Of a DNA stretch of 64,000 nt, positions 8,161 to 16,164 are shown piece after piece; within the stretch, counting starts at the first letter, position 1, and each line of letters opens with the position of its first letter. This stretch comes from G963668345 sp965206025 (GTDB taxonomy: Bacteria; Acidobacteriota; Terriglobia; Bryobacterales; UBA6623): NCBI GenBank assembly GCA_965206025.1, contig CBDBIU010000003.1, positions 1 through 64,000 on the forward strand, given 5' to 3'. The notes beneath the pieces are model-generated. The model did not search any database. It was not told where the DNA came from and saw only the letters and a list, made by a program, of their open reading frames with translations. The position numbers and the translations under genes are program-made.

Positions 8161-9405
8161 TTGACTATCCAAGTGCAAAACACCAGCAAGCTGAACCTGC
8201 AACAGATCCAGCAGTTTCTCCACTCCAGCGAGGAGATTCGATTCAAAGGCAAAGGGCGGGCCGAGATCTACACGTGGGTGGCGCGCACGCTTCGCCAGCA
8301 CGGCTACAGCCGCCAAAACCGCGCCGACAAAGGGCTGCTGCGGCAGTATCTGGTCAAGATGACCGGACTGAGCCGGGCGCAAATCACGCGGCTGATCCAG
8401 CAGTACCGGCAGGGCGGAGAACTCCAACCCGCCCGCTACCGGCGGCATCGCTTTGCCCGCAAGTACACGCCCGCCGACGTCGAACTGCTGGCGGCGGTGG
8501 ACGAGGCCCACGAAACCCTCAGCGGCCCGGCCACGCGCAAGATCCTCGAGCGGGAATACCAGCAGTACCAGCAGCGCGAATACGAGCGGCTGGCGGGGAT
8601 CTCGGTGGCCCAGATCTATCGCCTGCGGCGGCGCAGAGCCTACCGCCAGCGGCGGCTGCATTTCACCAAGACCCGGCCCACGGCGGTGTCGATCGGCGAG
8701 CGGCGCCGGCCCGACCCGCAAGGCCAACCCGGCTTTCTGCGAGTGGATACGGTGCATCAAGGGGATCGCGATGGCGTCAAGGGCGTCTACCACATCAATG
8801 CCGTGGATGAAGTCACCCAGTGGCAAGTGGTCGGCGCCACGCCCGCGATCAGTGAAGCCTGGCTGGAGCCGTTGCTGAAAGCCATGATCGAGCAGTTTCC
8901 CTTTCGTATCCGCGGCTTCCATTCCGACAACGGCAGCGAGTTCCTCAATCGCACGGTGGAGAAGCTATTGAACAAGCTGCTGATCGAACAGACCAAGTCG
9001 CGTCCGCGGCACTCCAACGACAACGGCTTGGTGGAATCGAAAAACGGCGCGGTGATCCGCAAACACATGGGATATACGTACATCGCGGCGCCGCACGCGG
9101 GGCGCATCCAGCGCTTCTACCAACAGCACTTCAATCCCTATTTGAACTTCCACCGGCCCTGCGGACAGCCCGAGATCAAGACCGACGCCAAAGGCAAGCA
9201 GAAGCGGGTGTACCGCCACTACCAGACGCCTTGGGAATCTTTCGAGAAGTTGCCCGAGGCCGCCAGCTATCTCAAGCCAGGGCAGAGGCTGGAGGCTCTG
9301 GGCCGCATTGCCCAGGCCGAAAGCGACACGGCGGCGGCCCGCCGGATGCAGCGAGCCAAGCAGAAGCTGTTTGCCAGTTTCCGTTCCGCGAACACGCCGT
9401 GCTGA
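8161..9405 (+). CDS. DDE integrase-core (rve) transposase
   Basis: 414 aa, TTG start. An N-terminal HTH region (GLLRQYLVKMTGLSRAQITRL) is followed by a second helical segment, then an rve catalytic core with the DDE triad: FLRVDTVHQGDRDG (D1), GFHSDNGSEFLNR (D2) and NGLVESKNGAVIRKH (E). The Arg/Lys-rich C-terminus is typical of DNA-binding transposases. It appears intact. It resembles integrase-type transposases of IS481/IS1202-like elements; I cannot assign the family more closely. Flanking motifs define the ends of the element. Confidence 0.85.
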   Translation: MTIQVQNTSKLNLQQIQQFLHSSEEIRFKGKGRAEIYTWVARTLRQHGYSRQNRADKGLLRQYLVKMTGLSRAQITRLIQQYRQGGELQPARYRRHRFARKYTPADVELLAAVDEAHETLSGPATRKILEREYQQYQQREYERLAGISVAQIYRLRRRRAYRQRRLHFTKTRPTAVSIGERRRPDPQGQPGFLRVDTVHQGDRDGVKGVYHINAVDEVTQWQVVGATPAISEAWLEPLLKAMIEQFPFRIRGFHSDNGSEFLNRTVEKLLNKLLIEQTKSRPRHSNDNGLVESKNGAVIRKHMGYTYIAAPHAGRIQRFYQQHFNPYLNFHRPCGQPEIKTDAKGKQKRVYRHYQTPWESFEKLPEAASYLKPGQRLEALGRIAQAESDTAAARRMQRAKQKLFASFRSANTPC

Positions 9406-9742
9406 ACAGCAGGAAGAGGGCTGTGGAAATGACGGGCGATGGAAAACGAGGAAAACCAAAACCAGGTTTCCCTTCGTTTCCCACCGCCCTTGGAAATCGC
9501 TCCGCGATTCCCACAATCCCACAACCCCGACGACGATTCTCCCCTTCCCAAAACTCAAAATCAAAAAGCCCGAAAGGAGCCCCAGCGACTCAAAAAGCCC
9601 CAACCCCCGTCTTCAGGCTCATCCTTCGATGAGAAAATGCTCCGGGCGGAGACCGTGGCGACCGTGGCTGGAGAGGCGCGAGCGCGGCCAGATGGAGCAC
9701 CGCCGGGGAAGTTGCTTTAGTTCGGATAGTCGTCGGCCATTC
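9406..9742. other. IS right part and spacer, no gene
   Basis: 337 bp between the transposase stop and the hpnE stop. The first ~230 bp belong to the insertion sequence and end at its right terminal motif (9611-9636). The remaining ~105 bp show no coding potential with family character and no clear terminator. Confidence 0.6.
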
Positions 9743-11020
9743 TTATCGCACCAAGAACGACGCCTCCACGCAGGCCGCGCGGGCCACTGCTTCCGCCGCG
9801 AGGTAGCCGCCGCGGACGGCGCCTTCCATCGTGGCGGGCCAGCCGGTGTTCGTCCAATCCCCGGCCAGGAAGACGTTCGGAAACTTGGTTTCGGCGCCCG
9901 GCCGGGCGGCCTCCAGGCCCGGCACGGCCGAGTAGGTCGCGCGCGCTTCCTTGATCACGCGGGACCTGATCAGCCGAGCATTCGCCGACGCGGGGAAAAA
10001 CTCCCGCAGCTCGCGACACGCCATCTCGACGATGTCTCGTTGCGCCAACGCCAGCAGGGAGCGCGATGCGCTGACCACGGCCTGATAGTAGTTCTCGGAT
10101 TTGCGGAATAGCCACTGCAGCGTGCCGTCGAGGAGTACGGCATGGGGGAGGCCGGTCAGCGGACGGTCGAACCAAAGGTGGATGCCCGTGATCGGTGAAT
10201 GTTCGAAGCGATCGAGGCGCAGATCGAGTCCCGGAATCAAGGTGTTCACCCGCTCGAAGGGCACCGCACTGACGTAGAAGTCCGCCTGGCGGTCAGCAGG
10301 ATCGATTCGCTCCACCGTCGAGCGCAAACGAACGTGAACTCCGGACCCAAGTTTTTGCTCGAGAGCCGCCGAGTATAGATCCGCCAGCGGCACGGCGGGC
10401 ACGCCCATCTCGAAACTGTCGCGGGTGGCCATCAGCCCGTCAAGAAAAACCTGAAAAGCAGGCTTCGCCGATGCGCGCTCGGGCTCTTCGTTGAGCGCGC
10501 TCACCAGGATCGGACGCCAAAAATGCTCGAAGGCGCGCGGCGTGGCGCCTTTCGAGCTGAGCCATTGTCCCATCGTAAGCCGGTCGAGGTCCGCTCGATG
10601 ACGCTCCCGCCGCAAGGCAGCGAGCGTTCGAATGAGCGACCACTTGTCACGGGCGTCGAGGCCGCCAAACCCGATCAGCGAGCCGAAAAGGTGAAACGGC
10701 GCGGGCAGAAGACCCCGCCGGAGGATGTCGGTCTTGCCCCCCGGGCGAACAAAATACAAGCGGTCGTCGAAGCGAATCTTCGTCTCCGACCCGCAGCGCC
10801 GGTAGAAGTCCAATAAGTTGGTGAAGCAGCGCAGCAGCACATGTTGGCAGTTGTCGATGCGCTCAGAATCTTCCTCCGCCGGTTGCAGGGGAAACGAGGT
10901 GGCCCGGCCGCCCAGAAACGGTCGGGCTTCGTGCAGCTCGACGTCGAAAGCGATCGATCCCAGAGCAGCCGCGGCGGACAAACCCGCCAGCCCTCCGCCG
11001 ACGATGATTACGCGGGGAAT
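9743..11020 (-). CDS. hpnE: hydroxysqualene dehydroxylase HpnE
   Basis: FAD-dependent amine-oxidase-fold enzyme that reduces hydroxysqualene to squalene, the last step of the HpnCDE route. The dinucleotide motif VIIVGGGLAGLSAAAAL is encoded at 11008-10963, upstream of the first conventional start (TTG at 10981), so a TTG start would cut the FAD site in half. The frame is open through that region but has no ATG, GTG or TTG. The best start is an ATT at 11020, 9 nt after a perfect AGGAGG (11035-11030). This gives 425 aa and a 13-bp overlap with hpnD. Other signatures: PFLGGRATSFP near the N-terminus and VFLAGDWTNTGWPATMEGAV (FAD-binding C-terminal motif). Confidence 0.88.
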   Translation of the reverse strand: MPRVIIVGGGLAGLSAAAALGSIAFDVELHEARPFLGGRATSFPLQPAEEDSERIDNCQHVLLRCFTNLLDFYRRCGSETKIRFDDRLYFVRPGGKTDILRRGLLPAPFHLFGSLIGFGGLDARDKWSLIRTLAALRRERHRADLDRLTMGQWLSSKGATPRAFEHFWRPILVSALNEEPERASAKPAFQVFLDGLMATRDSFEMGVPAVPLADLYSAALEQKLGSGVHVRLRSTVERIDPADRQADFYVSAVPFERVNTLIPGLDLRLDRFEHSPITGIHLWFDRPLTGLPHAVLLDGTLQWLFRKSENYYQAVVSASRSLLALAQRDIVEMACRELREFFPASANARLIRSRVIKEARATYSAVPGLEAARPGAETKFPNVFLAGDWTNTGWPATMEGAVRGGYLAAEAVARAACVEASFLVR

Positions 11021-11892
11021 GGAGGTGCTCCTCCTGTGAATCGAAGTTTCAGCGCCTGGAGCACGATGCGGACTTTCTCAAAGTCGCTGAGCTTGACCCG
11101 CTTGGCGTAGACATCGTAGTCGGACTGGCGAATGCGCCGCAGAATCCCGTAGTAGATCGAGATCATGGCCCACAGTGCCGGGCGACTCTGGGGACGAACC
11201 ATCGTCAGTAAGGGCGCCGCTTCTTCGTAGTAGCGCTTTGCGCGGCTCCACTCGAACGCCATTAAGTCGCGGAACCGCGCGCCGCCGCGATTCTCGATCA
11301 AGTCTTGGGGGCCGAGGCCGAAGCGCTCCAAATCCTCTTCCGGCAGGTACACGCGCCCCAGGCGCGCGTCCTCGGGTATGTCGCGCAGGATGTTGGTGAG
11401 CTGAAAGGCGACGCCGCATTTCTCGGCCAGTTCGAGAGCCTCGGGCGAATCGTAGCCGAAGACGTGGACGCAGGTCATGCCGACCACCGAAGCCACCTGG
11501 TAGCAGTAGCGGTAAAGCTCGTCGAATGTTCGCCGGCGCTGGGGGACCAGATCACTGCCTACGCCGGCGATGAGATCGAAGAAATACTGCTCCGGGATTC
11601 GGTACTTCACCACCGTGTGATGAAAAGCCGGCAGGATCGGGTCGTTCCCGTAGCGGCCCCGCAACGCATCCTCGAAAGCCGTCTTCCAATCAGCAAGCGC
11701 CGCCCGCCGCGACGCCGGCGCCGGATTGGGCTCGTCGCTGATGTCGTCGCTATAGCGCATGAAGGCGTAGATGGCGCACATGGCCATTTTTTGCTCCCGC
11801 GGCAGCAGAACAAACGAATAGTAGAAATTGCGCGCTCGCGAACGAGCGACCCGCCGGCAGTAGGCAAACGATTCCTCAACGCTAGCCCGCAT
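11008..11892 (-). CDS. hpnD: presqualene diphosphate synthase HpnD
   Basis: 294 aa squalene/phytoene-synthase family enzyme that joins two farnesyl diphosphates into presqualene diphosphate. Both Asp-rich Mg-diphosphate motifs are present: YSDDISDE (about residues 47-54) and NILRDIPEDA with RVYLPEEDLERFGL. The early SRARNFYYSF segment is diagnostic of HpnD. The ATG lies inside the terminal inverted repeat of a family A element (11883-11968): AGGTGG plus 6 nt plus ATGCGGGCTAGC. The mobile repeat therefore supplies both ribosome site and start codon. It overlaps hpnE and is the middle gene of hpnC-hpnD-hpnE. Confidence 0.93.
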   Translation of the reverse strand: MRASVEESFAYCRRVARSRARNFYYSFVLLPREQKMAMCAIYAFMRYSDDISDEPNPAPASRRAALADWKTAFEDALRGRYGNDPILPAFHHTVVKYRIPEQYFFDLIAGVGSDLVPQRRRTFDELYRYCYQVASVVGMTCVHVFGYDSPEALELAEKCGVAFQLTNILRDIPEDARLGRVYLPEEDLERFGLGPQDLIENRGGARFRDLMAFEWSRAKRYYEEAAPLLTMVRPQSRPALWAMISIYYGILRRIRQSDYDVYAKRVKLSDFEKVRIVLQALKLRFTGGAPPFPA

Positions 11893-11968
11893 TTCTCACC
11901 ACCTGACGGTCGAAGCACGCAATAGGCCCGCCATTACTGCGTTGCGCTTGCTCGCCGTGCTCAACGTA
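11883..11968 (+). repeat. family A element, left arm, at the hpnD start
   Basis: Begins TAGCCCGCATTTCTCACCAC and continues with the family A left arm (CGAAGCACGCAATAGGCCCG ... GCGTTGCGCTTGCTCGCC), nearly identical to 54002-54080. It fills the entire hpnC-hpnD spacer. On the minus strand its terminus reads GGTGGTGAGAAATGCGGGCT, which contains the hpnD ATG. The right arm is absent. Confidence 0.85.
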
Positions 11969-11971
11969 AGG

Positions 11972-12931
11972 CTAGGCATGTTGCGCTTTGGCCTTCAGCC
12001 GGGGACGGCCGACGAGCTGCCGGCTGATAACCCGCGAAAGCAGCTGCAAGCGGCCCCACTTTCGCAACTGCGGCCGCCGCGCCACGGTGTCGTAGTCCTG
12101 GCGGCGAATCATCTCCAGAATCGCCAAGCCTCCGCGGCTGAACAATTCCACATCGATCGAGAGTCGCCGGCCGACAAGATCAACCAGTGGAAGCCCTTTT
12201 TGAAAAAGCTCCGCTGTCCGCTCGACCAACTCTCGCATGAGGTGGCGACAAGCGGGATGGGCGACCCCTTGCTTCAGGTCGCGCTCCAGATTCTCGATCG
12301 AGTAGCCGTGGCGGTCCATATCCTCGAGAGGGATATAGACGCGGCCCTTTTCCCAATCGCGGCCGACGTCCTGCCAGAAGTTCGCCAGCTGCAGGGCGGT
12401 GCAGGTACTGTCGGCAAGCCGGCATCGCGGCTCGTCCGTGTAGCCGCACAAGTGCAGCACGAGCCGGCCCACCGGGTTGGCCGAGTAGCGGCAGTAGGCG
12501 AGCAGGTCCTCATAGGTCGCGTATCGAGTCACGCGCTGATCCTCAATGAAAGCGTGGATCAAGTCGGCAAAGGGCTGCTCGGGGATACCGTGCGTTTCGA
12601 CGGTCTGCTTCAGGGCCACAAACACGGGATGCCGAGCGGCGCCTTGATACATGGCCTTCAGCTCGCCGCTCCACCACTCCAGCAACTCAATGCTGCGCCG
12701 AGGATCCCCGATTTCGTCGCCCAGATCATCCGACCAGCGACAAAAACTGTAGACGTTGCGAAAATCCTGACGCAGGCGGCGGGGCAGCAGCAGACTGACA
12801 ACCTGAAAGTTCTCGTAGTGAACCTGCGCCAACCAGCGCGTGTAGGCAAGAGAATCGCCCAGGGGCCAGGCCTGCAAGTCGTCTGTCCCGTAGACCTCGC
12901 AGAATTCAGCCGGTTGTAAGAAGCGCTTCAT
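11972..12931 (-). CDS. hpnC: hydroxysqualene synthase HpnC
   Basis: 319 aa squalene/phytoene-synthase family enzyme converting presqualene diphosphate to hydroxysqualene. Family motifs: ENFQVVSLLLPRRLRQDF, FCRWSDDLGDEIGD (first Asp motif) and ALQLANFWQDVGRDWEKGRV (second Asp motif), with VYIPLEDMDRHGYS following. The NFWQDVGRDW variant distinguishes HpnC from HpnD. It precedes hpnD by 79 bp, a gap filled by a family A repeat. It is the first gene of the hpnCDE block; upstream lies 1.1 kb without genes. Confidence 0.93.
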   Translation of the reverse strand: MKRFLQPAEFCEVYGTDDLQAWPLGDSLAYTRWLAQVHYENFQVVSLLLPRRLRQDFRNVYSFCRWSDDLGDEIGDPRRSIELLEWWSGELKAMYQGAARHPVFVALKQTVETHGIPEQPFADLIHAFIEDQRVTRYATYEDLLAYCRYSANPVGRLVLHLCGYTDEPRCRLADSTCTALQLANFWQDVGRDWEKGRVYIPLEDMDRHGYSIENLERDLKQGVAHPACRHLMRELVERTAELFQKGLPLVDLVGRRLSIDVELFSRGGLAILEMIRRQDYDTVARRPQLRKWGRLQLLSRVISRQLVGRPRLKAKAQHA

Positions 12932-13218
12932 GCTGCAGCCTCATTGCCGGGCGGGCCGTTGAACGGCGAGCCGGTGGAACCTCCACGCGAATCACAGCTC
13001 GAAACAGCGACTAGGAACTCCACACACGGCCCCGCGGTTTCGTCCGCGCCACTACAGCAGACTCCCAAGCCCAACTTTCGAGCTCCGAGCGCAAGGCAAC
13101 AGCAGCCCTCGCGGCGCGGGTCCCCAGACCTGCCGTGCCGGTACTCTTACCGACACCCGGCGGGGAACCCCAAGGAGTAATTCGAGCATGCGTGGTCGCT
13201 AAGTAACCGGTATTGGGC

Positions 13219-13253
13219 CTAACCCGCATTTCTCACCAGCGGAGACCGAAGGA
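13219..13253 (+). repeat. family A terminal fragment
   Basis: CTAACCCGCATTTCTCACCA followed by GCGGAGACCGAAGG matches the outermost ~20 bp of family A elements; the rest of the element is not recognisable. Confidence 0.5.
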
Positions 13254-13305
13254 CCTGACCAATCAGCCAAGACTTCTGTAAGTGTCTGAAACAAACTATG
13301 TTATT

Positions 13306-13340
13306 AGAAATTGGCTTTGTTTGGTATTTCCGTTGCTCGG
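13306..13340 (+). repeat. dispersed repeat E, copy 1
   Basis: GAAATTGGCTTTGTTTGGTA, then TTTCCGTTGCTCGG. Related copies are at 13553-13590 (same strand) and, inverted, at 49258-49296 and 49474-49515. Confidence 0.55.
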
Positions 13341-13552
13341 TAGCCGTCCACGGACGCGGACGCTGGAACAGCGCCAGGTCCGCGCTACAAGCTTCACCCC
13401 GATCGTCCTTGCCGCCCCGTTGTCAATCGGGGCTTCCCACCTGCGGCAAAGCTACTCTTATACACGGCTGGTCCGATCCGTCGGATTTTATGGGTCCGAC
13501 CTCTCACCGTACTGGAAACCAGCCGTAAGCCATTGATTCCCCGTTGGTTCTA

Positions 13553-13590
13553 CGAAATTGGGTTCGTTTGGTAATTTTGTTGCCTCGTTG
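13553..13590 (+). repeat. dispersed repeat E, copy 2
   Basis: GAAATTGGGTTCGTTTGGTA, then ATTTTGTTGCCTCGTTGG; shares the 20-bp core of copy 1 with two differences. Confidence 0.55.
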
Positions 13591-13733
13591 GTTCGTGGGT
13601 TCCGACCACCCGTGCTCGAATGGGCCTCGAATGCTTCGCGTGTACTCAATGACATTGTACCTTGCCAATCCAAGGAGGCTCTGGCGCCAATGGGGCTAAG
13701 CTTATTTTAATGAGCCACTTGGGTCATGACTTC

Positions 13734-14006
13734 TAGTCCGCATTTCTCGCCATCTGACGGCCGAAGCAGGCCATAGACCCGCCATTACTTCGTTGCACTT
13801 GCTCGGGGTGTCCAACGTAGGGTCCAAGTACGCCTCCGCGCCGCAGTCGCGAAAGGCCCCCTCCCAGACTGAAACACAAGCGTCGAGAAGAGTCTCGACG
13901 CGGCAAGCTGGAGAGGTTGCGCCACAAACCAAGCGAGCGGCGCGCGCCTTGTACTGACGGGCCTCTCACGCACTTCGTCTCGCCATCTGGTGAGAAACGC
14001 GGGCTA
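13734..14006 (+). repeat. family A element with expanded centre
   Basis: Starts TAGTCCGCATTTCTCGCCAT and ends TGGTGAGAAACGCGGGCTA, preceded by C and followed by G, so CTAG flanks both ends. The arms match 54002-54199. The central ~100 bp is different and contains its own palindrome (CGTCGAGA ... TCTCGACG at 13881-13900). It ends 19 bp before the stop of the downstream dehydrogenase gene. Confidence 0.8.
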
Positions 14007-14024
14007 GAGACGATGCGAGCGAAC

Positions 14025-15068
14025 CTAGGGAAGGATCGCCGTTTTCAAGTGGCCGTTATGGCTCATCATCTGCCGGAAGACTCGCAGCAGATCGGCAAGA
14101 GGGGCCTCGTCGATCACAAAGTCGGAAGCCTGCAGCTGCTTTCGGCAAATGATATCCAGGGCTTTCAAGATGTGAGTCGGCGTATGGTGGAAACTCGACT
14201 GCAGCGTGATTTCCGAGTAATGGATCTGGGATGTGTCCACCGAAATACTGCTTTCCGAGGGACAGCCTCCGAACAGATTGACGATGCCGCCGCTGCGAAC
14301 CATCTGGACCGCCGCTTGCCAGGTTTCAGGGGCGCCGACCGCTTCGATGACGATGTCCGCGCCGCGAGATCCGCCGGTCAGGCGCCGAACGGCCGTGACG
14401 GGGTCGGCTCCAGGCTCAGCCAAAACGAGCTCGTCCGCCCCCATCCGCTCGGCGCGGTCCAACTGTGTCTGGCGTCGGCCCACGGCAATTACCCGCGCGC
14501 CCTTGAGCTTCGCCAGGCGAACAAACATGAGACCGATGGGGCCGAGACCCACCACCGCCAGGGTGTCGTCCACCTGGACCCGTGTCGCCTCGAGCGCCCG
14601 CAATACGCAAGCCAGCGGCTCGATCAGCGCCGCGTCGCGGTAATCGACGCCGGCGGGAACCTCATGGGTGTTGCAGCGGACGATGGGGCCGGGGATGCGC
14701 GCGTATTCCGCGTAGGCGCCGTTGTTGAACAACAGGTTCTCGCAGAGGTTCTCCTGCTTGCGCCGGCAGTAGTAGCAGTTCCAACAGGGGGCCGAATTCG
14801 CCGCCACGACCCGCTGCCCGGTGCGGAAGTCCTGTACCTCCGAGCCGATGGCAACGATATCCCCCGCCAACTCGTGGCCCAGGATCGCCGGAGGCTGAAT
14901 CATGCGAGCATGATATCCTCGGCGGAAGACTTTCAGGTCCGTACCACACGTAAGCGCCACCCGCACCTTCACCAAAACGTCGGAAGGCCCAATGCGCGGC
15001 AAGGCGACCGGTTCCACGCGGAGCTCTTCCTCGCCATAGAGGACGGCGGCTAACATAGTCTGTTTCAC
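14025..15068 (-). CDS. zinc-dependent MDR alcohol dehydrogenase-like, hopanoid-locus copy 2
   Basis: 347 aa medium-chain dehydrogenase/reductase. Catalytic zinc residues: VALTCGTDLKVFRRG, GHELAGD and ALIEPLACVLRAL. The structural-zinc lobe is CWNCYYCRRKQENLC. The Rossmann motif VVGLGPIGLMFVRLAK is followed by a basic residue pattern (VGRRQTQLDR). Its ATG overlaps the stop of the upstream paralogue by 4 bp, so the pair is co-translated. It sits at the end of hpnG-adh-adh. Oxidoreductase class is certain; the substrate is unknown. Sugar-alcohol/polyol dehydrogenases are the nearest general type, which fits a polyhydroxylated hopanoid side chain (inference). Confidence 0.85.
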   Translation of the reverse strand: MKQTMLAAVLYGEEELRVEPVALPRIGPSDVLVKVRVALTCGTDLKVFRRGYHARMIQPPAILGHELAGDIVAIGSEVQDFRTGQRVVAANSAPCWNCYYCRRKQENLCENLLFNNGAYAEYARIPGPIVRCNTHEVPAGVDYRDAALIEPLACVLRALEATRVQVDDTLAVVGLGPIGLMFVRLAKLKGARVIAVGRRQTQLDRAERMGADELVLAEPGADPVTAVRRLTGGSRGADIVIEAVGAPETWQAAVQMVRSGGIVNLFGGCPSESSISVDTSQIHYSEITLQSSFHHTPTHILKALDIICRKQLQASDFVIDEAPLADLLRVFRQMMSHNGHLKTAILP

Positions 15069-16162
15069 GATGAATACCTCTGCGGATGCACAATCAACTT
15101 TAGCGAACTATTCGTCGGATGACGAGCCATTTCGATGCCGCGCGTGATCTCATCGAGTCCCAGGCGATGAGAAATCAATTCCTCCACCGGGAAATCGCTC
15201 CGCCAGACCAGCCGGGCCGACTCCTGATGCAAATCGACCGAGGCGCTGTAGGAGCCGAACACGCTCCGTTCTTCGGCGCACAGCATGTCGCCGCGCAAGG
15301 CGAAAGTCTCCTTGGCCGAAGTTTGAGCGAATAGCATCACGCGACCGCCGGGCCGGGATGCCGCAACGGCTTGCTCGACGATTCCAGGAGCCGAGGCCGC
15401 GACGACGGCCAGGTCAGCGCCCCGGCCGTGACTGGCGTTGCGGATCTCGGAGATGAAATCCGTCCCGGAGGCATTCCACGCTTCTTGAGCTCCGAGCCGC
15501 CCGGACGTCTCCAGCCGCGCCGGTATCAAATCCGTGGCATAGACTCTCTCGACACCCATCTGCCCGAGCAGCCAGGTGAAAATCAGTCCGATCGGCCCCT
15601 GACCCATCACCAGAACGACTTCCTCGGGCGTCACTCGGCATTTCGCGAGCGCTTTCAAGCAGGTGTTGACCGGTTCCACGAAGCTGGCGCGGTCAAAGCC
15701 CACGCCTTCGGGGATGCGGATCACCCCGCGCTGAACGATCCAGTCCATGACGCGAACGTATTGCGCGAAGCCGCCGCCCGCCGGTTCAAACCCTGCCGTG
15801 ATTCCGACGCGCTTGTACGTCGCGCACTGCGCGTAGTCGCCCTTTTCGCAATAAAAGCAATCCAGGCAGGGAACGTGATGGAACAAGCAGACGCGTTCCC
15901 CCGGGACAAAGCCTTGGACGTCCCGGCCTACGGAGGCGACAACCCCGGCGGTCTCATGCCCATAGATGCGCGGCGGCGCAAGCAGGTCGTACTCGATCTT
16001 CTTGAGGTCGGTGTGGCAAATGCCGCAAGCCTCGACCCGGACCAGTAATTCGCCCGGCCCGATCGCGGGCACGGTGACTTTTTCCAGTCGCAGGAGACTG
16101 TTTCCGCGGTACACCGATGCCGCCATGGCATCGGGGACCGCCGCTGCGGGAGCGCTTAGCAT
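15065..16162 (-). CDS. zinc-dependent MDR alcohol dehydrogenase-like, hopanoid-locus copy 1
   Basis: 365 aa. Catalytic zinc site: EACGICHTDLKKIEY, IYGHETAGVV and SFVEPVNTCLKALAK. Structural zinc: CLDCFYCEKGDYAQC. NAD(P)-binding: LVMGQGPIGLIFTWLLGQMG. The start is 2 bp after the hpnG stop and the end overlaps the next dehydrogenase by 4 bp, an arrangement implying a single translation-coupled unit. The family oxidises alcohols or reduces aldehydes/ketones with NAD(P)H. Placement suggests it acts on the product of HpnG; that is inference. It is clearly divergent from copy 2, so this is not a recent duplication. Confidence 0.85.
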   Translation of the reverse strand: MLSAPAAAVPDAMAASVYRGNSLLRLEKVTVPAIGPGELLVRVEACGICHTDLKKIEYDLLAPPRIYGHETAGVVASVGRDVQGFVPGERVCLFHHVPCLDCFYCEKGDYAQCATYKRVGITAGFEPAGGGFAQYVRVMDWIVQRGVIRIPEGVGFDRASFVEPVNTCLKALAKCRVTPEEVVLVMGQGPIGLIFTWLLGQMGVERVYATDLIPARLETSGRLGAQEAWNASGTDFISEIRNASHGRGADLAVVAASAPGIVEQAVAASRPGGRVMLFAQTSAKETFALRGDMLCAEERSVFGSYSASVDLHQESARLVWRSDFPVEELISHRLGLDEITRGIEMARHPTNSSLKLIVHPQRYSS

Positions 16163-16164
16163 AG

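Larger units (their letters stand above)
8076..9636 (+). mobile_element. complete insertion sequence with rve-type transposase
   Basis: The left end is TGTCTCATGCAAGATGAG at 8076. A second, related copy of the same motif (TCTCACACAAGATGAGCC) starts at 8112. The right end at about 9611-9636 carries the inverted counterpart (CTTCAGGCTCATCC then TTCGATGAGA). The 1.56-kb interval holds a single transposase gene. Exact outermost bases and a target duplication could not be fixed by eye. The family is not certain (IS481/IS1202-like by transposase type). The element lies between the divergently oriented korA and the hpnE end. Confidence 0.7.
12932..14024. other. 1.1-kb gene-free region packed with repeats
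   Basis: No open frame here shows family character. It holds a family A terminal fragment (13219-13253), two copies of the ATTGG-TTYGTTTGG motif (13306-13340, 13553-13590), an inverted repeat CCCCGAT ... ATCGGGG (about 13398-13429), and a 273-bp family A element (13734-14006). It separates the hpnG-adh-adh half of the hopanoid locus from hpnCDE, so hpnC probably has its own promoter here. None could be recognised with confidence. Confidence 0.6.

Noticed and set aside
8080..8922. 280-codon minus-strand frame over the rve transposase
   Set aside because: Antisense shadow; the plus strand has the DDE triad and the HTH.
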